Source: Thermogemmatispora onikobensis (lineage in GTDB: Bacteria > Chloroflexota > Ktedonobacteria > Ktedonobacterales > Ktedonobacteraceae). Taken from it: a DNA stretch of 40,271 bases. Under the pieces are notes generated by a model. That model was not told the origin of the DNA, did no database searches, and saw only the letters and a program-made list of their open reading frames with translations. Position 1 is the stretch's first letter, and each line of letters starts with the position of its first letter. A program made the translations under genes and the position numbers. Location of the stretch: positions 1-40,271 of the forward strand of contig NZ_BDGT01000045.1 in assembly GCF_001748285.1 (NCBI RefSeq). Reading direction: 5' to 3'. Positions 1 to 8,453 of the stretch are shown here, piece after piece.

Positions 1-205
1 CCCCTGACGGCTCCTTCCTCGCCTCCGCCTCCACTGATGGCTCTATCACCCTCTGGTCCCCATCCTCTAGCCAGCCTTTGCTGCGCCTCTCCACCCCCAC
101 TCTCTCCCCTATCTCCGCCCTCGCCTGGTCCCCTGACGGCTCCTTCCTCGCCTCCGCCTCCACTGATGGCTCTATCACCCTCTGGTCCCCATCCTCTAGC
201 CAGCC
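1..205. repeat. Direct DNA repeat inside the WD40 gene, period 129 bp
   Basis: Positions 1-76 are identical to 130-205. The period is a multiple of three (43 codons, one WD40 blade), so the reading frame is kept. Perfect DNA identity, including third positions, points to a recent blade duplication or gene conversion within the propeller gene. Confidence 0.9.
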
Positions 206-1250
206 CCTCTATCTCCTCGCCCTTCCTGCCCCCGCCCCTATTTCTTCCCTCTCCTGGTCTCAGGATCGCTCCCTCCTCGCCGCCTCCTCCCACGAGGACC
301 CTTCTCTCTCAGTCTGGTCCCTCCCCGCTCGGCAGCCTCTCCTCTCCTTCCCCGCCTCCGCCCACCGCTTCACTACCACCCTCTGGCTCCCCAGCGGCTC
401 CCGTCTCGTCTCCGCTGATCAGCACGGCTCTGTCCATCTCTGGCATCCCCACAACACTGAGCCCCCTCTGCTCCTAGGCCTCCATTCCCAGCCCATCACT
501 GCTCTCTCGTGTTCCCCCGACGGCTCCCTCCTCGCCTCCGCCTCAGAAGACGGCTCCTTCACCATATTCAATACTCCCTCCGGCCTCCTAGTAAGACGCC
601 TCTGGGAAACCGCCTCCGGCCAACTCGATGACCCTCAGCATGCTCCCTGTCCCATCTCCGCCCTCGCCTGGTCCCCCGACGGCTCTCGCCTCGCTATTGC
701 CAACCGCCGCGGCATGATCTACCTCCGAAATGCCCTCACGCATCAGATCCTTCTCAAGCACTCCAGTCACGAAGGCTGGTCCCCCTCTCTCGCCTGGTCC
801 CCCGACAGCTCTCGCCTCGCTATTGCCTTCCGCTCCTCTCACATCCCCCCTTCCGTCTCCATCTGGCAGGCCGATTCTTTCCAGCCCCTCCTGCACTACC
901 ACGGCCACGAGAACGATCTCTACGCCGTCTCCTGGTCTCCCGATGGTTCCCTGATCGCTTCCGCCTCCCGCGACTCTCTCCATCTCTGGGACCCCTCCTC
1001 CGGCCAGCTTCTGCACCGCTGGCCCTGCCGTCCCTCCCACTCCCCCGTCTGGTCCCCCGACGGCTCCCTCCTCGCCTTCGACGGCCCCCACGGCCTCGAA
1101 ATCCGCTCCGTCCGCTCCGGCCTCCCTCTCCTCTTCCTCCCTGCCTCCTCCCCCTGCGCCTGGTCCCCCGACGGCTCCCTCCTCGCCTCCCTCTCCCCTT
1201 TCTCCGTCGACCTCTGGCCCGTCTCCTCTCTCCTCGCCTCCCCCTCTTGA
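1..1250 (+). CDS. WD40 repeat beta-propeller protein, 5' end outside window
   Basis: The reading frame is open from the window edge (codons start at position 3), so the gene begins upstream; the in-frame TTG at 78 is not a credible start. About ten copies of a WD40 blade core such as WSPDGSLLASAS followed by a -LWxP strand end are visible, enough for one seven-bladed propeller plus part of another. No enzymatic domain, signal peptide or membrane segment is seen in this part. WD40 propellers act as protein-binding scaffolds; the partner here is unknown. The coding strand is strikingly C+T rich (Ser TCC, Leu CTC, Pro CCC), unlike genes from htpG onward. The last about 130 residues closely match the end of the next gene, so the two are tandem paralogues. 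The family call is firm; the function is unknown. Confidence 0.9.
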   Translation, partial: PDGSFLASASTDGSITLWSPSSSQPLLRLSTPTLSPISALAWSPDGSFLASASTDGSITLWSPSSSQPLYLLALPAPAPISSLSWSQDRSLLAASSHEDPSLSVWSLPARQPLLSFPASAHRFTTTLWLPSGSRLVSADQHGSVHLWHPHNTEPPLLLGLHSQPITALSCSPDGSLLASASEDGSFTIFNTPSGLLVRRLWETASGQLDDPQHAPCPISALAWSPDGSRLAIANRRGMIYLRNALTHQILLKHSSHEGWSPSLAWSPDSSRLAIAFRSSHIPPSVSIWQADSFQPLLHYHGHENDLYAVSWSPDGSLIASASRDSLHLWDPSSGQLLHRWPCRPSHSPVWSPDGSLLAFDGPHGLEIRSVRSGLPLLFLPASSPCAWSPDGSLLASLSPFSVDLWPVSSLLASPS

Positions 1251-1344
1251 CTTCCCCCACTCATTGCCCTATCCTGTCTCTCGCCAGCTCTCTTGCTCGC
1301 CCTCTCTCCCGCTCACCCTGTTCACACGAAAGGAGGTCTTTCCC

Positions 1345-3303
1345 ATGCTCCAACCCCTCTTCCGCTACTACGGCCCTCAGGCCTCCGGTATTACCTCCTT
1401 CGCCTGGGCTCCCAACGCCCCCCTTCTCGCCCTCTCCACTATCTCCGATCAGATCCAGCTCTGGGACCTCTCCTCCCGCTCCCTCCTCCGCTCCTGGCCC
1501 GCTCCCGCCTCCTCACATCTGACCTGGTCCTCCGACGGTTCCCTCCTCCTCTCCAGCTCCGGCCACCTCTGGGACCCCTTCTCCGGCCAGCTCCTCTCCC
1601 GCCTCCCTGACCATCCCTCTCCCTCCTCTCTCTCCCCCGACGGCTCCCTCCTCGCTTCCTACTCTCACCCTTCACACGCCCTCCTCCTTTGGGAGTCCCA
1701 CCGGGGCCTCTTCCTCTATCGGCTCCCCCACCCCCGACCTATTAGCGCCTTCTCCTGGTCACCCGACGGCTCCCTCCTCGCCTCGACCACTGAGGGCCTG
1801 CTCAACGGCTCCCTCTCTATCGAGAGCCAGCTTCAGCTCTGGGACCCTTCCTCCGGTTCTCTCCTCCGCTCCTGGCCCGCCAGCTCCCTTCCTCCACTCT
1901 CCTGGTCCCCTGACGGCTCTCTTCTCCTCACCACAGTCGGCGACCTCTGGGACTCTCGCACCGGCCAGCTCCTCCTCCGCCTCCCTGACCACGCCCCTGC
2001 ACCCATCTCCGCTCTCGTCTGGTCCCCCGACGGCTCCCTGATTGCCCTCGGCCATAAAGATGGCTCCCTCTCCCTCTGGCATCTTCCTTCCAACCAGCTC
2101 CTCCTCCGCCTCTCTGCCCCCTCTCCTTCTCCCATCTCCGCCCTCGCCTGGTCTCCCGATGGCTCCCTCCTCGCCTCCGCCTCCACTGATGGCTCCCTCT
2201 CCCTCTGGCAGACCTCCTCCGGTCACCTCCTCGACCGCCTTTCTCTTCCCTCCTCCTCCAGCTTCGCGCTCACCTGGTCCTACGACAGCTCCTTCCTCGC
2301 TTGTGCTTCCTCCCCCAATCCCCAGGCTTACTCCTCCTCAGCCCTCCTTCCGCCCTTACAGGAGTACTCCGTTACCGTCTGGCACACCTCTTCTAAGCAG
2401 CCTTTCCTCTCCTTCCCTGCCTCTGCCCACCACTTCACTACCGCCCTCTGGCTCCCCAACACCCCCGTCCTCGCCATCGGCGATCAAGCTGGCTTCCTCC
2501 ATCTCTGGCACCCTTCCCCCGGCCAGCCCCCCCTGCTCCTGCACGCCCATTCCCAGCCCATCTCCGCCCTCGCCTGCTCCCCCGACGGCTCCCTCCTCGC
2601 CTCCGCCTCCGAAGACCACACCGTCGCCATCTGGCACACCCCTTCCGGCCGCCTCCTCCGCCGCTATACCTCCCATTCCTACAAAGTCGTCGCCCTCGCC
2701 TGGTCCCCTGACGGCTCCCGCATCGCCTCCGCCGACGATGAGGGCCTGATCCACCTCTGGAACCCTCTCACCGGCAAGACTCTCCTCACTAAGCCCTTCG
2801 AGCACGAATGCTGGTCCCCCTCCCTCGCCTGGTCCCCCGACGGCTCTCGCCTCGCCGTCACCGCCTGGTCCGATCTGCTCCCTCCAACCATCTCCATCTG
2901 GCAAGCCGATACCTTCCAGCCCCTCCTGCACTACTATGGTCACCACCACGATATCTACGCCGTCTCCTGGTCTCCCGATGGTTCCCTCATCGCCTCCCTT
3001 TCCAGCGACTCCCCCAATGATCCCCCCGCTTCTTCGATTCTCCATCTCTGGGACCCCTCCTCGGGCCGCCTTCTGCACCGCTGGCCCTGTCACGCCTTCC
3101 TTGCTCCCGTCTGGTCACCCGACGGCTCCCTCCTCGCCTTCGAGGGTCTACAAGGTCTTGAAATCCGCTCCGTCCGCCCTGGCCTTCCCCTTCTCTTTCT
3201 CCCTGCCTCCTCCCCCTGCGCCTGGTCACCCGACGGCTCCCTCCTCGCCTCCCTCTCCCCCTTCTCTGTCGACCTCTGGCCCGTCTCCACCCTCCTCTCC
3301 TAG
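1345..3303 (+). CDS. WD40 repeat beta-propeller protein, about 15 blades
   Basis: The start is ATG 1345, preceded by AGGAGG at 1331-1336 with 8 bases between; an upstream in-frame TTG at 1264 has no ribosome binding site. The 652-residue product begins MLQPLFRYYG and then consists of about 15 copies of the blade core (SWSPDGSLLAS and variants), a count that fits two seven-bladed propellers. No other domain, signal peptide or membrane helix is seen. It follows the first WD40 gene by 94 bases and shares its C-terminal blades closely, for example the segment QPLLHYYGHHHD against QPLLHYHGHEND, so it is a tandem duplicate. The coding strand is pyrimidine-dominated and low in A. The likely role is a protein-interaction scaffold, which is an inference. 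Confidence 0.92.
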   Translation: MLQPLFRYYGPQASGITSFAWAPNAPLLALSTISDQIQLWDLSSRSLLRSWPAPASSHLTWSSDGSLLLSSSGHLWDPFSGQLLSRLPDHPSPSSLSPDGSLLASYSHPSHALLLWESHRGLFLYRLPHPRPISAFSWSPDGSLLASTTEGLLNGSLSIESQLQLWDPSSGSLLRSWPASSLPPLSWSPDGSLLLTTVGDLWDSRTGQLLLRLPDHAPAPISALVWSPDGSLIALGHKDGSLSLWHLPSNQLLLRLSAPSPSPISALAWSPDGSLLASASTDGSLSLWQTSSGHLLDRLSLPSSSSFALTWSYDSSFLACASSPNPQAYSSSALLPPLQEYSVTVWHTSSKQPFLSFPASAHHFTTALWLPNTPVLAIGDQAGFLHLWHPSPGQPPLLLHAHSQPISALACSPDGSLLASASEDHTVAIWHTPSGRLLRRYTSHSYKVVALAWSPDGSRIASADDEGLIHLWNPLTGKTLLTKPFEHECWSPSLAWSPDGSRLAVTAWSDLLPPTISIWQADTFQPLLHYYGHHHDIYAVSWSPDGSLIASLSSDSPNDPPASSILHLWDPSSGRLLHRWPCHAFLAPVWSPDGSLLAFEGLQGLEIRSVRPGLPLLFLPASSPCAWSPDGSLLASLSPFSVDLWPVSTLLS

Positions 3304-3458
3304 CTAATCGGCCCAGCAGGCGCCCCGACTTCCAAAAGAGCAGATACCCGGATAATTGACGCCAGCAGCGGGGAAAGCCACCTTTAGACCGGTGCCTTCT
3401 CCGCTGCTACCCCTCCGGCACAGCTAAACACCCCGAAAAGAACCTCCCCTTCATCCTA

Positions 3459-3865
3459 TTGACAACGACCTCGATGAAGGGCGTCTCCAAGCCCACAGAG
3501 AAGACGCTGCTAAAGGACCTCCTGGAGACCGTGACGAAGGATGCCATTGAGAAAGGTCTGCAAGAGGGCCTCCCGAAGCTACTGGGTAAGGCGGGCTCGC
3601 AGCAAGAGCGCCCGCTGACTATATTTTTCAGCCGCGCCAAGGGCGATGAAGACTACCAGCATTGAGGTTGATTAGGCTGGAAGATGGCCAGCGGTATACT
3701 CGCGATAATCGTCGCCTCTACACATTCAAGATGGCGAATGTCAAGGAGATCACGGCGCTCGTCCCCGACCTCGATGCCAGTGATCAGGCTTTGAACGACA
3801 TACAAAACCAGATCTGGAAGTTCACCACTCCTAATAAGGGAATATCCGTCGAGCTGAGGAGATAA
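3459..3865 (+). pseudogene. Remnant of a ParB-like toxin-tip domain, frameshifted (copy A)
   Basis: Two overlapping frames read as one damaged protein. Frame one (TTG 3459 or ATG 3474 to 3665) ends PLTIFFSRAKGDEDYQH. The second frame (3662-3865) continues with RLEDGQRYTRDNRRLYTFK and ends with IWKFTTPNKGISVELRR. Changing frame near 3661-3671 would join them as an IEVIRLEDG-like strand. The YTxDNRRL motif and the KFTT tail resemble ParB/sulfiredoxin-fold domains at the C-terminus of polymorphic toxins; this is recognition by eye. No large toxin carrier precedes it. A matching motif recurs in the next entry. It is most likely a displaced, inactivated cassette, less likely two small real genes. 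Confidence 0.55.
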
Positions 3866-4456
3866 AACAAAGGAGCGAAGCCTATCCTGCATCTCGTTTT
3901 CACGCGCGTCTATCCTGAAGACCTGGGCAAGCCCACTTTCGAGCTGGAAGACTCCTCTCAGGGACGAGGCACACTCGGCTTCAGCCAGGCGAGCTTGCGC
4001 TCACTCCTCAACCTGCTGCAAACTCGCCTGGAACGGCTGGGGCTTGCCAGCCGCCCACCAACTTTTAGCCCTCTTTCAGAGCCTGCCACAGCCTCTTTCT
4101 TGGGAGATAGGCGGGAGCTTGCCAGCCCTCGCCTGCTGGGAATCGATGATCTGACGGCAGATCTTCGCAGCGGCAGGCTTACCCCTGACGATCTGTTGCC
4201 CATCCGTGTCTTTCGCAAGGTTCCAGAGATGGACGCCCGGGGCCCGCTTTCCCGCGGCGGCTTGCGTGGAGATCCTGCCTATCTCGATAATGGAGCATGG
4301 TATACCCTCGATAACCGACTGCTCGCCGCGGGAAAGCGGGCCGGCATCACCGACACCCCTGTCCTGGCGGCTGACCCAAGCGATCTTGGAGTAGCCAGCC
4401 TTCGCCGGTTGTTCAGAACGCTCAAGTGCGAGCGCTGGAAGTTTGGCCATCCATAG
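3866..4456 (+). pseudogene. In-frame fusion of an immunity-like remnant and a second ParB-like remnant (copy B)
   Basis: The frame is open from the stop of copy A to 4456, but the only usable start is a TTG at 3995 inside conserved sequence. The first part (about 3881-4050) reads FTRVYPEDLGKPTFELEDS then GRGTLGFSQASLRSLL, clearly related to the C-terminus of the intact gene at 4542-5291 (FTRVYETDLQDPSFELADS, then GRGTLGFSRTGLR). The second part carries DDLTADLRSGRLTPDDLLP, IRVF, then WYTLDNRLLAAGKRAG and ends at RWKFGHP, so it matches copy A but stops right after the WKF motif. It therefore looks like a deletion product that joined an immunity-type gene end to a truncated toxin-type domain. 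Expression is doubtful. Confidence 0.55.
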
Positions 4457-4541
4457 TAGCATTGCAGGACAGGCGCGGCCAGGCTGTGACCCTCCAGGGC
4501 CGACTTCGCCAGTCCCAACAAGAAGGGAGCAGAGTCATAGC

Positions 4542-5291
4542 ATGGACCAGGAAGAACACCTTGATCCCCTTTCCTCTGATGATATTGCCTTCTTCAGATT
4601 AAACCGCTCTCAGGCCCAGGGTTGGCGCTATCTGATCTTTAGCTCATCCCTCTACCTGGCCCACATGATGGATTGGACAGCCGATGTGCTCGGCTATCGC
4701 CTACTGCCGCCTGCCAGCCCGCTTTTTGTCGAGCTTCGTCCGCTGCACCTCGATGAAGATTTTTTCAGCGATGACCCTTCAGATGATACATCCCCCTTCC
4801 TTCCCGATCAGGAAGGAGCTGGCTATCTCGCGCTTTCTCCCCACCGCCTCATGCTCGTTGTAGACTTTCTCGAAGGTCTTTTGCAGGAATCCATCGATCC
4901 ACTTCCTTCTGCCCCCTTGTTCTATCCCCTCAGCTCTGAGGATCTCAAAGCCTGGCGGCTTGACCCCCTCTTCTTACGCAAAGACCGAAACGGACAGCCA
5001 TCACCTCCTCTCTGGTATCGCTACGAACCAGAAGAGTCTGTCCGTCCTCTGGAGACTCTCCCCGAAGGGATGCGTGTCGTTCAGCTGCCTCCCTATGGCC
5101 CTGGTAAGACTAGTTACCGCTATGGTCATGGCAACTTTAGCTTGCTCTTCACCCGTGTCTACGAGACAGATTTGCAAGATCCCTCCTTTGAGCTTGCAGA
5201 TTCTTGTTGGGGCCGGGGAACTCTTGGCTTTAGTCGCACGGGCCTGCGCCAGTTCGCTGGGCTGCTCAAAGCCGGGCCTGCCCGACGCTGA
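4542..5291 (+). CDS. Hypothetical protein, possible immunity protein of a ParB-like toxin cassette
   Basis: ATG 4542 follows AAGGGAG around 4523-4529 at a somewhat long spacing; an in-frame TTG at 4443 would add a low-complexity leader and is less likely. The 249-residue product is acidic in its middle (DEDFFSDDPSDD), has no signal peptide or membrane helix, and is not a family I recognise. Its last 50 residues (FTRVYETDL, FELADS, GRGTLGFSRTG) match a degenerate copy just upstream at 3881-4050. Each copy follows a ParB-like remnant, which is the order expected of toxin then immunity gene. The immunity role is inferred from position and duplication only; it could equally be an unrelated cytosolic protein. 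Confidence 0.6.
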   Translation: MDQEEHLDPLSSDDIAFFRLNRSQAQGWRYLIFSSSLYLAHMMDWTADVLGYRLLPPASPLFVELRPLHLDEDFFSDDPSDDTSPFLPDQEGAGYLALSPHRLMLVVDFLEGLLQESIDPLPSAPLFYPLSSEDLKAWRLDPLFLRKDRNGQPSPPLWYRYEPEESVRPLETLPEGMRVVQLPPYGPGKTSYRYGHGNFSLLFTRVYETDLQDPSFELADSCWGRGTLGFSRTGLRQFAGLLKAGPARR

Positions 5292-5629
5292 GCCGCTCGC
5301 GTCACGCTGCTACCTCCCTCTCAGTCAGAGAGCAACGGGCGCTGTCCCGCTGGCTACCTTCTCGCCACACCTGTCCGCCCTCTGTCCACTCCTGATCAAT
5401 CTCCCTCCCATCACTGCCTGGGCTTTTCCGGCTGGCGGCAGCCCTCAAGCAAGCCAGAGCCTGACGATAGCGAACACCAAGCCCGCTCGCTCCCTCAACG
5501 GCAGCACCGGCAGACCGGCCCAGCCCTAATACAGCGGACGACGGGCCGGTTCTTCTCCTGACCTGGCCCTGGCTCTGGCAGCACACGCAGAGCAGGGCAG
5601 GCTTGCTAGCGCCTGAGAGAGAGCCAGGC
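5292..5629. other. Intergenic stretch before the htpG control region
   Basis: No gene with a ribosome binding site or recognisable product is seen here. The DNA is GC-rich and carries scattered short direct repeats. No terminator with a U tract was found for the gene ending at 5291. Confidence 0.4.
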
Positions 5630-5689
5630 GCTAACAGATTTCTAACGTTTCTCCCACACTCTTCTAACACAGCCTATGGCATCATATGT
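5630..5689 (+). promoter_or_regulatory. Phased TCTAAC array and candidate htpG promoter
   Basis: Hexamers lie on an exact 11-bp grid: GCTAAC 5630, TCTAAC 5641, TCCCAC 5652 and TCTAAC 5663. After the last one come 8 bases, then TGGCATC (5677-5683) and a -10-like ATATGT (5684-5689). The same arrangement in the same orientation precedes groES at 39362-39443. An 11-bp direct-repeat grid just upstream of a -10 is the layout known for OmpR/PhoB-family response regulators. The start codon of htpG is about 120 bases beyond the predicted transcription start. No CIRCE inverted repeat is present. Confidence 0.6.
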
Positions 5690-5816
5690 ACCGTGGGGAG
5701 GTGTACCATACCACCGCAGAGCGGAAGAGGCCACATACAAGCCAACTCGCTAAAACCCGACCGACGCGATGCACCAGGCTTCCCAGGGATCTGCGTAGCT
5801 AATATGGAGGTGTGCC

Positions 5817-7697
5817 ATGCCAGTTGAAACCCATAAGGAAACGCTGGGCTTTCAGGCGGAAGTCAAGCAATTGCTTGACATCATGATTCATTCTCTTTAC
5901 AGCAATAAAGAGATTTTCTTGCGTGAGCTTATCTCGAACGCATCAGATGCCATCGACCGCCTGCGCTTCGACGCGCTCTCGAACCCCGACCTCTACGAGC
6001 GCGATGCCGACTTCAAGATCCGCGTCTCCTATGACCGCGACGCGCGCACCATCACGGTGAGCGACAACGGCATCGGCATGTCGCGCGAGGAGGTGATCCA
6101 GAATATCGGTACCATCGCCAAGTCGGGCACGCGCGAATTCTTCCAGTCGCTGACCGGCGACCAGCGCAAAGATGCCATGCTCATCGGTCAATTTGGCGTC
6201 GGCTTCTACTCCTCGTTCGTGGTAGCCGATCGCGTCACCTTGCTGACGCGCCGCGCCGGCCTGCCCGCCGATCAGGGCGTGCGCTGGGTGTCCGACGGCC
6301 AGGGCGAGTATACGATCGAGACCATCGAGAAGCCAGGCCGCGGCACCGACGTCATTCTGCATCTGCGCGAGGGCGAGGACGAGCTGCTCAATGGCTACCG
6401 TCTGCGCTCGATCATCCGCAAGTACTCGGACCATATCCAGCTCCCCATCGTGATGAAGGTCGAGGGCAAGGACGAGGAGGAGGTCGTCAATAAGGCTTCA
6501 GCCCTGTGGGCCCGCCCCAAGAGCGAAATCAGCGAGCAGGAATACAAGGACTTCTATAAGTACATTTCACACGACTTCGCCGACCCGCTGGCCTGGGTCC
6601 ACAGCCACATGGAGGGCACCCACGAGTATACGCTCCTGCTCTTCATTCCCTCACAGGCACCTTTCGACCTGTGGCTGCGCGAGCGCCATCACGGCGTCAA
6701 GCTGTATGTGCGCCGCGTCTATATCATGGACGATATCGAAAATAAGCTGCTGCCGCGTTATCTGCGCTTCGTGCGCGGCGTCATCGACTCCGATGACCTG
6801 CCCCTCAATGTCTCGCGCGAGATGCTACAGCAGAACCGCCTGATCGATACAATGCGCGCCACGGCGACGAAGAAGATCCTGGGCCTGCTCAGCGATATGG
6901 CCGAGAAGGAGCCGGGCAAGTATGCTATCTTCTGGCGCGAGTTCGGGCGCGTCCTCAAAGAGGGTCTGGTCGAGGATAAGGCCAATCGGGACCAGATTGC
7001 CCGCTTGCTGCGCTTCGCATCAACGACTAGCGGTCCCGAGCAGTCGGTCTCGCTGGAAACCTACGTCTCGCGCAAGAAAGAGGGCCAGGATAAGATCTAC
7101 TACCTGCTGGCCGAAAGCTACGAGGCCGCCAAGGATAGCCCGCTGCTGGAGATCTTCAAGCAGAAGGGCGTCGAGGTCCTGATCTGGACCGACCCCATCG
7201 ACCATTTCGTGCAGCACGAACTGCAAGAGTATGGCGGTCTGGCCTTCCAGTCGATTGCGCGCGGCGAGGTCGACCTGAGCAAGCTAGAGGATAAGCAGGA
7301 GCAGGAGGAGCGTCAGAAGAGCGCCGACGAGGTGCGCGACCTGCTGGAGCGCTTCAAGAAGGTCCTCAGCGACAAGGTCAAGGATGTGCGCACGACAACT
7401 CGCCTGACAACTTCACCCGCCTGCCTGGTGGTCGACGAGGGCGGCATCGATCCCAACTTGAAACGCCTGCTGCAGGCTGCCGGCCAGGCCGTGCCCGCCG
7501 ATAAGCCAATCATGGAAATTAACCCGCAGCACCCGATTATTCAGCGCCTGCGCCATGAACAGGACGAGGAGCGCTTCGCCGACTGGGCCTGGGTCCTCTT
7601 CGATCAGGCCGTGCTCAGCAGCGGCGACCAGTTGGAGAACCCGATCAGCTTCGTCAACCGTCTGAACAATCTGCTGACACGTCTGGGAACAGAGTGA
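5817..7697 (+). CDS. htpG: Molecular chaperone HtpG (Hsp90)
   Basis: The 626-residue product has the usual Hsp90 length. The N-terminal GHKL ATPase shows NASDAIDRLRFDAL near residues 40-55, DNGIGM near 83-88 and GQFGVGFYS near 123-131. The middle domain carries the typical VRRVYIMDD and NVSREMLQQN segments, and a C-terminal dimerisation region follows. HtpG is a cytosolic ATP-dependent chaperone that remodels client proteins under heat stress. ATG 5817 is preceded by GGAGG (5806-5810) with 6 bases between. It is a single-gene unit; the next gene lies on the other strand. The upstream array shared with groES suggests joint stress control. Confidence 0.97.
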   Translation: MPVETHKETLGFQAEVKQLLDIMIHSLYSNKEIFLRELISNASDAIDRLRFDALSNPDLYERDADFKIRVSYDRDARTITVSDNGIGMSREEVIQNIGTIAKSGTREFFQSLTGDQRKDAMLIGQFGVGFYSSFVVADRVTLLTRRAGLPADQGVRWVSDGQGEYTIETIEKPGRGTDVILHLREGEDELLNGYRLRSIIRKYSDHIQLPIVMKVEGKDEEEVVNKASALWARPKSEISEQEYKDFYKYISHDFADPLAWVHSHMEGTHEYTLLLFIPSQAPFDLWLRERHHGVKLYVRRVYIMDDIENKLLPRYLRFVRGVIDSDDLPLNVSREMLQQNRLIDTMRATATKKILGLLSDMAEKEPGKYAIFWREFGRVLKEGLVEDKANRDQIARLLRFASTTSGPEQSVSLETYVSRKKEGQDKIYYLLAESYEAAKDSPLLEIFKQKGVEVLIWTDPIDHFVQHELQEYGGLAFQSIARGEVDLSKLEDKQEQEERQKSADEVRDLLERFKKVLSDKVKDVRTTTRLTTSPACLVVDEGGIDPNLKRLLQAAGQAVPADKPIMEINPQHPIIQRLRHEQDEERFADWAWVLFDQAVLSSGDQLENPISFVNRLNNLLTRLGTE

Positions 7698-7840
7698 AGT
7701 CGCAGCTCACTTTTGCCTCGCCCGCAACCGTTGTCCCAAGCCAGGAGGGCGCTACTCTAGCCGGTCCGGTGCTCCGCCGAGAGGACAGCGGGGCGGGCGA
7801 GCTGGTTTCTTCTGACCCCCTGATGCCGCTCTCTCCCAGG

Positions 7841-8413
7841 CTACGCCCACTCTCCCTCTTGCCTTTGCCGGAGAAGCTGCCTTATCTGGAGCAAGGTCTT
7901 CCAGTTACGCCCTGTGGCAGGACAGCCAAGGGCACGCTCAAGGGCCAGAGTCGTCAGCTTCGAGCGTCCGATCCCATGGGCATACCAGACATACAGCTCC
8001 TGACCATGCGCCGAGAGCTGCAGCTGCTCGGGTCCCGCAGCCGCCAGTCGCTGCAAGGCTGTGGTTGCCTCTGGCAACGGGGTTGCAATCAGGAAGAGTG
8101 CCACGAGACGCTCAGGCGCCTGCTCGGCCTCTTGCAAGAAAGGATTCGCCCGTATGGTCTCCTCCAGATCAGCGGCTCTGCGCAGGGCGACCCGGCTGGC
8201 GAAGCCAAACTCCTGGAGGAAGCGCCCCTCAATCTGACAAGCCAGACTCAGGGCGTCACCTTCGTCGCTGGTGAAGAGCACGTTGCCCGTCTGGATATAC
8301 GTATTGACTGCCTGCAGTCCCAGGGCCTCATGCATCCTCTTCAGCGCCGGCATGGAGACCACACCGTGCCCACCAACATTGAGCGCGCGAAAAAAAGCCA
8401 CATAGGTTGTCAT
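7841..8413 (-). CDS. DUF1697 family protein
   Basis: The 190-residue product begins MTTYVAFFRALNVGGHG and continues with YIQTGNVLFTS, the N-terminal signature of DUF1697 proteins; the length is normal for that family. ATG at 8413 is preferred to the GTG one codon upstream, because AAGGAG and GGAG elements lie just before it. No membrane segment or signal peptide is present, and the molecular function of the family is not established. The start region abuts the first open codons of the divergent membrane-protein pseudogene, so the two share almost no intergenic DNA. There is no obvious functional link to htpG. Confidence 0.88.
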   Translation of the reverse strand: MTTYVAFFRALNVGGHGVVSMPALKRMHEALGLQAVNTYIQTGNVLFTSDEGDALSLACQIEGRFLQEFGFASRVALRRAADLEETIRANPFLQEAEQAPERLVALFLIATPLPEATTALQRLAAAGPEQLQLSAHGQELYVWYAHGIGRSKLTTLALERALGCPATGRNWKTLLQIRQLLRQRQEGEWA

Positions 8414-8453
8414 CACTCCAAAGCTCCTTCTTTGTCTGGCGCTGGCCCTGGCT

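Noticed and set aside
37-477. Pro/Ser-rich frame overlapping the WD40 gene
   Set aside because: Product of the pyrimidine-rich composition read in another frame; the WD40 blades define the true frame.
5292-5816. CIRCE element upstream of htpG, also sought at 38958-39606 for groES
   Set aside because: No TTAGCACTC-N9-GAGTGCTAA-like inverted repeat was found at either locus.
7691-7714. Terminator at the htpG stop
   Set aside because: Only a 5-bp stem (AGTGA/TCACT) before TTTT, too weak to call.
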